Notes under the pieces: generated by a model
Databases searched by the model: none
Told to the model about the DNA's origin: nothing
The model's input: the letters and a program-made list of their open reading frames with translations, nothing else
Position numbers and translations under genes: made by a program
Assembly: GCA_029532625.1 (NCBI GenBank)
Contig: JARFXM010000009.1
Span: 2,976,001 to 3,040,000, forward strand
Source of the DNA: Lomentospora prolificans
Lineage: Eukaryota > Ascomycota > Sordariomycetes > Microascales > Microascaceae
Length of the DNA: 64,000 nucleotides
Reading direction: 5' to 3'
Shown here: positions 57,145 through 64,000 of the stretch, piece after piece
Layout: each line of letters begins with the position of its first letter
Position numbering within the stretch: position 1 is the stretch's first letter

Positions 57145-60100
57145 AGCTCTTTAGCACCCCATCGACAGAAGTGAATGGAGTGATTAAGGCACAGCCTCTC
57201 GAGGGTGCGAGCGCACCGTGGGACTGAACCTTGTACACAGTGTATCCCTTTGGCTTTGGTAAAAGGGGGCCTGGAATGGTGGGATCAAGCTCTGTGGAGC
57301 TAAGTCAAAGGGTCCAAGGGGCAAGGAGGAAAAGAATTAGGGGCTGCGATATGGGTCTGGGTGGACAGGAGTGAAGAGTTGGGTTTGGGTCGGCTTCATG
57401 TCGGCCTGCGCCTGGGGCACGCCCGTCGCACTAGCAAGAGGGAGCTTTTGGAGAAGGGCTCGACTGGATATGGGGTGTTTGGTCATGGCTTCAGCTCGTT
57501 TTTGAGCTAATGGGATTGGGTTACCGGAAGGAAGAAACACGCTATCGGACCCCTTAAGCAGCGCCGTGGGCCCATGCCAAGGGGATGGGTGAGGAGAGTC
57601 TCCCGATGATAGGGCCGCTTGGGGCCAGTGGTGTCAACATGAGATGGAGATGACTTGGTACCTTTGCAGGCAATATTGTCAAGTCTGCCTTATAGGGCTG
57701 GCCAGCGCCTTGGCAGTGCTCGCGATGGCACTCAATGTTGTGCCACTACGTCACGAAACCATGAAGGGCGCCCTCCCGCGTACCTTGGGGGTGGCAGGGC
57801 CTGAGTCGCCCCCAATTCCCTCACCTACTCTCTCACTCTCTCAGGAAGAGAAACATGGGTCCGCAGCCTGAAGATCTGTCAGCTTGGGCTCAACTCGGGT
57901 GAATCATGAAGAATCGCTAGGAAGAGGAGTCGTATAGAAGGGGCACCAGAGGTGGTGCTCCTCATAGTTGATATTCCAAATCCGGTTTGGCGCAGCCCAA
58001 ATGATGTCGCCGCTCCTATCACAAAACTGACAAATTCACGGGCAAACCAAGAATGATGTTTAGGAGAGATGATACCAAATGCTCAGAACCCTGGTAAACT
58101 CGTACAAGTGTAACATACCGTCCAATGGATCGAGACGTGATTTCACGCGGACGGCGCTAGCCTCGGACGGGGCTAGATGATGGCGGCTGTTCGGGCTTGC
58201 CCGGTCAGCGCCCTCCCGGAAGCTCGACGTTCCAGAGAGGATACCCTCACAGCCTCCCCGCCATTTCGGACGAGAGAAGACGGTTGGCCGGTAGGCAAGA
58301 GCAGATGCGGCGTTTTCGGGCTCTTGTGGCTTGCATCGTAAACTACATCCAATAGACGGGTGTAACGGGCCGGTTGGGCGAGGATACGTTACCCCGGCCA
58401 GTTCTTCCATTTCTAAAATTGAGGATCACTTGGCTTGCATTGATGGTGCTGAGGTTGGAACGGTGGACGGTAAAGTGGAAACGGACGGCCAAAGTTGCGG
58501 GGTGGCGGTGCACTTGTCAAAGGAAGGAGCACGACTAATGACTGCAGCGGTGAGGAGCCCTGATGCGACCTTGCTGCAGCTTTGGGGCCAAACCAGTGCC
58601 GTCGGGAGGACCGGGCTTCCGTTTTCCTCATCTGGTGGCTGAGCCAGCATCATCACTTACCATGCCAAGGGAATGACCACACTCTGTCAGCATCAGATGC
58701 CAAAAAATCAAGATCAAGCGAGAGAGACCCGCGAACAAGCGTCGTTCAATTGTCTGAGAATGGAAGTTGGAAGTCCGGTTGCGCCAGAGAGCCGGGTCAA
58801 TTTCACAGCCGTGAAAGGATTCAAGGATCAATCAGACGGTACCAAGTAATAGATAGCATCCTTTCGAGACCATGTCTGAAATATTTGTGGAGACAGTGCT
58901 TACATTCGAAAGATTGCCGAGCGTCTAGGGCTCGGCCAGGGGTTGAGCTTTCGGTCCCGCCACTAGCTACCCGCTATTAACTTGCGTTCAATTTCGAAGC
59001 ATCTCTCGGCGTACAGAAAGCGCAAACCGGGGTTCATGGAGCGCGCCACCGCCGAAGCATCTCGATGCACCTTGTTTGGCCCACAGTGATGTTGCATCCA
59101 CAACAAGCGGCCAATTTCTTGCTTCCCAGGTTCGGTTGTTCCCATGGATGCCTGGTTAAAGCCGCGTGACTCACGCAGTCCTCATGGCCGTTATCAACCC
59201 CAATTTTCACTTGGTCACTTTGTACTTTCTGCGCCTAGGTGAGCCGTTCACCGTCTCCAAATAGATGGGAAAGTTGGCCTCTCCATAATGAAATGGCGGA
59301 CTGCAAGTTTATCAATTATGCATGTGGCGTTGAAGTTGTTGGTGCCCTGTTCCGCCCTCTGGGGGGCCCACATGCAGGCTGGACTCCTTCAAACAACACG
59401 ACCAATATTTCGCACGTCCCGAGTCAAGCGTCTGTTGTCATCGGGCCTCGTAGGAAGATCTCCAAAGAATTTCTCCGTCCACTAGTTCTCGAAGAGGCTT
59501 TGTGGAACCAGAACATTGCAACCACTACCAGCGTTTTGGGAAGCTGAGTGTACCTCAGTATCCCGACGGCACCTGGCCCGGGCTGAGCCAGGTTCCGCCG
59601 ATCGGATCCTGCGGTTCCGGACCTTTGGGATTACAGCCATGAGCAAATGGTCTTGCCAGCGACGAGGGATTCTGCGTTTGTGGCTGCCGGAACGGCCAGC
59701 GAGGACCCCCTCATCAGCTCTGGGGCTACAGGGGGGGTTTTGTAGAGTTGGCAAAGACTAGCACTGCGTTTATTGTGTCTAGGGATTTTATCCTGACCGA
59801 GGTTGGGGCTGTCCCGAGATAGAAACACGAATTCATTCGCTTGCGCTGTGGCTGTTGCGCGTTGCGCCGAATCCTCGAAAGGGCGGAGAAATCGCCCCCA
59901 GTTTCGGGCAGCAGTCCAATTGCTTCGGCGACGAGTTTTGGGCCGTTGCATCCATCGCTGGCTGGCGCGAGCGGGTGTTATAGTGCCATTTGCTCTAATT
60001 CCTACATTACCAACCATTGATCAATGATCCTACTGAACTGACTGTGTACACTGAAGGTTTTATCAGGGGCTCCTTGGGTCCTGTACCTGGGCTTGCTAGG

Positions 60101-60643
60101 ACCACTGACTGGCCCTTTCAACGCACACCCCTCGTCGGCTTCCATCACACTACTCCTGGCTTGGGAGTGACTGCCTCTCCTCTACTGGCCAACACTCCGG
60201 GCGTACCTCCCTCAGCCCTATCGAAGTACTATGTAGCTGGCCTGGCTGGCGTTTCCAAGCCGGCCCCGACAGGGCACTGCATGCTCAAAGCCATTACCTG
60301 AATAGTACCAGCCCAAGACAAAAGCCGCCCCGCCATTGGCGCAACGGCCGAGAGCGATCCCAAAACGTCACCCTTGCTCCTTCCCATATATTGCCCTTCG
60401 TATCACGGGGGCTTATGCACCACATCGTTCTCGAATCCCGGTCCACCCATCATACGTAGTACCGCTCCCTAACCATCAAACTCTTTTTCTCCCTTCGCGG
60501 CTGTCACATCTCGGGCGTATTCCATCTCAAACGGCCCAGTCAAGGGTGGCTCCGCGCACCGTCTTGCCTGCCTGGGCTAGAATGCCGGCCAAGCCTCACA
60601 ATGCTTCTTCCTGATGAGCCCCCCAGGAAAGAGTGGGAATGTC

Positions 60644-60651
60644 TATATAAA
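60644..60651 (+). promoter_or_regulatory. TATA box of the GRSGYN repeat gene
   Basis: TATATAAA lies 235 nt before the proposed start codon and about 65 nt before the AAC-rich leader. A heat-shock-like half pair TTCGGGAA follows at 60673-60680. Confidence 0.6.
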
Positions 60652-60710
60652 CTACGCGAGATTCCTCCCTTCTTCGGGAATTCGATATAGCTCATCACCA
60701 CTCCACTCTC

Positions 60711-60774
60711 AACAACAACAATAGCAACATCACAAATAGCAACAACAACATCAATAACAGCAGCAACAACAACA
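60711..60774 (+). repeat. AAC/CAA-rich 5' leader
   Basis: Irregular run of AAC and CAA triplets, nearly free of G and T. Unstructured A/C-rich leaders like this are typical of strongly translated fungal mRNAs; here it precedes the small repeat-protein gene. Confidence 0.75.
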
Positions 60775-60878
60775 CTTCCGTTCTACCCTTGAACCAACCC
60801 CTAGACAGCCTTCAGTCTCCAGGCTTCTTTCAAGCTCCCATCATCTACGTTACACATCTCCTCTTTTACATCTCCATA

Positions 60879-61103
60879 ATGGCCTTCGCTACTGTCACTT
60901 TTGCTGCCACCGCTGTCGTCTACGGACGATCTGGCTACAACAAGGACGACAGCGATGAGAAGCCCGTGAACAAGGGTCGCAGCGGCTACAACAAGGATGA
61001 CAATGACGAGAAGCCCGTAACCAAAGGCCGCAGCGGCTACAACAGGAATGGCGATGAGGAAGACGAGAGCGATCCCAACCAGGGCCGCAGCGGTTACAAC
61101 TAA
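60879..61103 (+). CDS. Small GRSGYN-repeat protein, 74 aa, unknown function
   Basis: Single exon from ATG 60879; no in-frame ATG lies further upstream in the open stretch. Residues 2-15 are hydrophobic (AFATVTFAATAVVYG) but lack the basic N terminus of a good signal peptide. The rest is built of GRSGYN units at residues 16, 33, 50 and 69. The first two repeats are 17 residues long (GRSGYNKDDSDEKPVNK and GRSGYNKDDNDEKPVTK), the third 19, the fourth a bare GRSGYN at the C terminus. Linkers are rich in Asp, Glu and Lys. A TATA box and an AAC-rich leader suggest strong expression. I do not recognise the family. It could be a multi-copy peptide precursor, but there are no Lys-Arg Kex2 sites and no DUF3328 genes nearby. 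A stress-related disordered protein is equally possible. Confidence 0.7.
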   Translation: MAFATVTFAATAVVYGRSGYNKDDSDEKPVNKGRSGYNKDDNDEKPVTKGRSGYNRNGDEEDESDPNQGRSGYN

Positions 61104-61450
61104 AACGGCGTCCGGAGAGACTGGTCTTGTACCAAGGCCACCACTAGAATAACATAGACCTCACATTGCTCGGCAAGACCTCATTTTCCCAATCGTGCTC
61201 TTACAACCCGCGGAGTCTGGGCACATTACGCACACGATGGACCTTTAAACGCTCGGAGTTCCAGGGGTTGGCGTTTCTTCTTTTTACCTCTTCCTCGTCA
61301 CTTCAAACACGACCCTCGGTTCTCATTAGTCTCGACTCGACTGTTCGCCTCGAAAAAGTTGGACCGGGGATTCTTATTCAATGCATGTCATATACAATTA
61401 CCCATTAGAGGAACAGAGTCTGGCTTCTATAATACATATATATCTTACCC
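61104..61450. other. Convergent 3' flanks, GRSGYN gene and MSS1
   Basis: About 350 bp, no gene seen. Confidence 0.6.
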
Positions 61451-63255
61451 TTATTTTCCTACGCAGAATCTGCAGTGACTCGTTAGCACGCACACCAACA
61501 GTAAGCGGTTAGAAAATGTGAAACTTACTTTTCAAATATGACCCCTAGTACATCCTCCACATCGGGCACCTCTCCTCTGCCTGTGATTTTGGCCAGAGAA
61601 TATGCAGCGTACCTTAAATGCTCAGCTGCCAAGACAATATCCGCGTTGTGTCCTTCGTCAGTCTGCGCCTCTACTATGAAGTTCTCCAGGTGGCTGCGGC
61701 ATTCGTCCAGGAGCTGCCGCTGCCGTTCAGTGACGCCGAGAAGATCCTGCATGTCGGCAGGCATGGATGTCATATTCTTAAAGAGACCCAGCAAGTGGTC
61801 GGTCAGCATATGCACGCCACCGGGGTCTGTTGTCGTCGTCGACCCTGGGCTTTCATGCGCTTCCTTGCACGAGATGGCTATTGGCGCTGGGCATTCTTCC
61901 AAACCGGGCACAGCCTTGACAAATTTATGAAAGTCAGCTAGTAGCGAGCCAATGCTTGCTCCGTTCGCAACATCCCTTTTGTTAACTGCGACAATGGTGG
62001 GCTTTTTGTTTTCTCCGGCAAGCCGTAATATCTCCTCATCGAATAAGATTTGGACTTTCCCACTCGAATCTGATGTGAGGGCCCCCAAAACGACTACGAC
62101 ATCGGACGATAGTGCCGTTGCCCTCGCACGCCTTATACCCTCCCGTTCAACGTGCCCGATAACCGCCGCCTCCCTAGGCAGACTTGATCCTTCGCCACGA
62201 AACCCAGCGGTATCTGCGAAGGAGCAGAGGTAACCCCTCATGTCTAGGCTGACCTCGACAATGTCCCGAGTCGTGCCAGCTTCTGGCGAAACAATGGATG
62301 CCTCCTTTCCGACAATATGATTCATAAGCGAGCTTTTGCCTACATTGGGCGGACCTAGAAGGGCGATTCGGATGCCGCTGCGGAGAAGTTGACTCTTTTG
62401 ACAACCCTGGTCGTGAAGGCGGATGCTGTGTAACATCTCCGTTACCAACCTGGTGACGTTGGTTAAAAGCTCAGAGGGCGACTCATCGAAATGCTGGTCC
62501 TCGGAAAAGTCGATAAGCGCTTCAATCTCACCCCGAGCAAGCAGAAGCTGCTCTCTCCAGGACTCGTATCTCTGGCTAAGAACCTGGGAGTTGCCCCTCT
62601 CTGCGGCGCGGCGCTGTTGTTCGGTCTCCGCAGCGAGCGTATCTCCGAGTGCGTCGATCTGTGTGAGATCCAATCTATCGTTTAGGAAGGCACGCTTCGT
62701 GAACTCTCCCGGCTCCGCATATCGGATTCGCCCTGTGTCGGTTGGAGCAAGTGGAATTGCAGAAAGTATGGATTTGACAGTGGCACGCCCACCATGGACG
62801 TGTAGCTCTAATATGTCCTCACCCGTGGCCGTACGGGGCCCAGGGAAGTAGAGAATGAGCGCGCTCGAGTCTAGCACGTTCGCCGTTTGCTCGGTAGGGT
62901 GCACCAGGGTCCGTACGGCCGCCCGTCGTGGTTCCGGTAAAGGCTTTCTGGGACATAAAGCACGATAAATATCTGCAGCTGCTGGCCCTGATATTCGCAC
63001 CACGGATATTGCTGCCCGCCCCGGGGCGGATGAGAGGGCGTATATGGTATCTTCTCCGGATGAGGACGTGCCGGAGATGATGGCGGATGTATGCGCTTGT
63101 CTTATATTCTGGGCTCTCAGAAGCGGACCCCCTAGAGAATTATTGTCGCTCCATTTTCTCTGGGAATGTAGTAGTCGACACCAGACCACTCGCGTCCTCT
63201 GAGGCGGAAGAGGATGGATGAGACGCCTCCATGTCCTGCCCACCAAGAATCTCAT
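61451..63255 (-). CDS. MSS1: Mitochondrial tRNA-modification GTPase Mss1 (MnmE)
   Basis: Exons (minus) 61529-63255 and 61451-61469, 581 aa. Start is ATG 63255 (MRFLVGRTWRRLIHPLP); the frame is open to a GTG at 63264, which is not a likely start. The Arg-rich N terminus fits a mitochondrial presequence. TrmE N domain: TIYALSSAPGRAAISVVRIS. G domain inside the helical domain: GPPNVGKSSLMNHIVG, GTTRDIVEV, DTAGF, NKRD. Without the small last exon the protein would end at IFEK; the 59-nt intron (GTAAGT to CAG) adds FCVGK, the C-terminal Cys-containing motif that is invariant in MnmE proteins. With Mto1 it installs the 5-carboxymethylaminomethyl-type modification at wobble U34 of mitochondrial tRNAs. 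It faces MAK16 across a 480-bp shared promoter. Confidence 0.95.
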
Positions 63256-63738
63256 TCCGTTCACTTACTCCATACAGTCTCGAAATGCGTGGGTATCGGG
63301 GTCTAAAGCATTTAAATAATGTATGAATGTCTGTTTATGTGACGCTCATGGATTCAAATTTCACTCCATCAAGTGCAGCCTCAATTCAGCATGACCACGC
63401 GCGGACCTTGCAATCATCCTCCAATTTCTGCCTCTATAATAATTGGCGACTGGAGCTGCCGTGGCTGGCTCTAGCGCTTGGGCCAGTTGAGCCTCTCGAG
63501 TTGGAATAAAGTTCTCCAGTGTCTATCCGGCTGATCCTCGGGTGCCGATAAGCCAAAATGTCAAGGATCCCTCGATTTTCTGATTTTTTTTTTTTGGGCG
63601 GTGTCTCGTCTCTGTGGCTCGTACAGAAGAAAACAAAAAATTTCTGGACCAGACACCCCGCCAACGCAAATCTCAACCCAGAGACGACTTCTTTCCTCCC
63701 CAGTCGAAGAGAGCCGATACTCTTCGACATCAATCACA
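63256..63738. promoter_or_regulatory. Divergent promoter region, MSS1 / MAK16
   Basis: 483 bp between start codons. No element identified apart from a short T run at 63584-63595. Confidence 0.55.
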
Positions 63739-64000
63739 ATGGCTTCAGACGAAATTGTCTGGCAGGTCATCAACCAGCAATTCTGCTCTTTCAAATTGAA
63801 GTAAGATCACGCAGTCATTCTCTTTCAAATGCCCCTGTACGCATGCTAACCCAACACTAGAACCGACAAGAAGCAAACCTTCTGCCGCAATGAGTACAAC
63901 GTTACCGGCCTTTGCAATAGGCAATCTTGCCCATTGGCAAACTCTCGCTATGCCACCGTTCGGCAACATCCCGAGAAGGAAACGGTTTACCTCTACATCA
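63739..64000 (+). CDS. MAK16: Ribosome biogenesis protein Mak16, 3' end cut by window edge
   Basis: Exons 63739-63800 and 63861 to the right edge; intron 63801-63860 has GTAAGA, CTAAC and TAG. The spliced start MASDEIVWQVINQQFCSFKL continues as KTDKKQTFCRNEYNVTGLC, then NRQSCPLANSRYATV, the conserved Cys-containing N terminus of Mak16. Mak16 is a nucleolar factor of 66S pre-ribosomes needed for 60S subunit production. About 67 residues are visible of the roughly 300 expected. Identity secure. Confidence 0.95.

Larger units (their letters stand above)
56437..60878. other. Gene-free interval, about 4.4 kb
   Basis: The longest stretch without a supportable gene. It holds a (CT)13 microsatellite (57119-57144) and many small frames on both strands with no family resemblance. 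The last 250 bp form the promoter and leader of the GRSGYN repeat gene. Confidence 0.5.

Noticed and set aside
60330..60450. tRNA-like fragments (GGCGCAACGG and a TCGAATCCCGG segment)
   Set aside because: The arms do not pair into a cloverleaf.
63256..63264. Upstream GTG start for Mss1, and TTG start for Rrp9 at 18905
   Set aside because: Nuclear fungal genes start at ATG; good ATGs follow at 63255 and 18884.
1..64000. CRISPR arrays, IS elements, bacterial operons
   Set aside because: The window is eukaryotic; no regularly spaced repeats or transposase genes were seen.

Overview
The window is nuclear DNA of a filamentous ascomycete (Pezizomycotina, most likely Sordariomycetes). The signs are many 55-135 nt introns with GTRAGT donors, CTAAC/CTGAC branch sites and YAG acceptors, roughly 50-55% GC, an intron-bearing tRNA, and families such as DUF4419, DUF2264, the fungal bZIP with basic region DNQRRSRAR, a bifunctional PABA synthase and HypA/Trs120. 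Gene models below were built by hand from reading frames, splice signals and recognised family sequence. None was tested against transcripts or databases. LAYOUT. 1-13 kb is gene-poor and accessory in character: a DUF4419 gene cut by the left edge (minus), a bZIP factor (plus), tRNA-Arg(CCT) with a 19-nt intron (minus), and a family-2 glycosyltransferase pseudogene with at least seven frameshifts and one nonsense codon (minus). 13-44 kb is a housekeeping block: Ulp2-type SUMO protease (+), Rrp9 (-), proteasome beta4/Pre1 (+), Ded1 (+), a degenerate acyl-CoA synthetase-like protein (+), a LOG-family protein (+), proteasome alpha6/Pre5 (-), Vps55 (+), bifunctional PABA synthase (-), TRAPPII subunit Trs120/HypA (-), and an atypical SDR (-). 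44-56 kb holds a 16-exon sugar transporter (-), a DUF2264 protein (-) and ER glucosidase I (+). 56-64 kb has a 4.4-kb gene-free stretch, a 74-aa protein built from GRSGYN repeats (+), the mitochondrial tRNA-modification GTPase Mss1 (-), and the start of Mak16 (+), cut by the right edge. HOW THE GENES RELATE. There is no biosynthetic cluster or operon. The housekeeping genes share broad themes only: ribosome biogenesis (Rrp9, Mak16), translation initiation (Ded1), 20S proteasome (Pre1, Pre5), SUMO deconjugation (Ulp2), endomembrane traffic and glycan trimming (Vps55, Trs120, glucosidase I), folate precursor synthesis (PABA synthase). Divergent pairs with short shared promoters are Rrp9/Pre1, Pre5/Vps55, DUF2264/glucosidase I and Mss1/Mak16. 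MOST NOTABLE. (1) A predicted 4-nt micro-exon in the sugar transporter. (2) A Pre1 start codon split AT|G by an intron. (3) A 19-nt terminal exon that restores the C-terminal FCVGK motif of Mss1. (4) The GRSGYN repeat protein, which I do not recognise. (5) An AMP-binding protein lacking its P-loop signature and C-terminal domain. (6) The heavily decayed glycosyltransferase. I found no CRISPR array, rRNA, intact transposon or viral gene.
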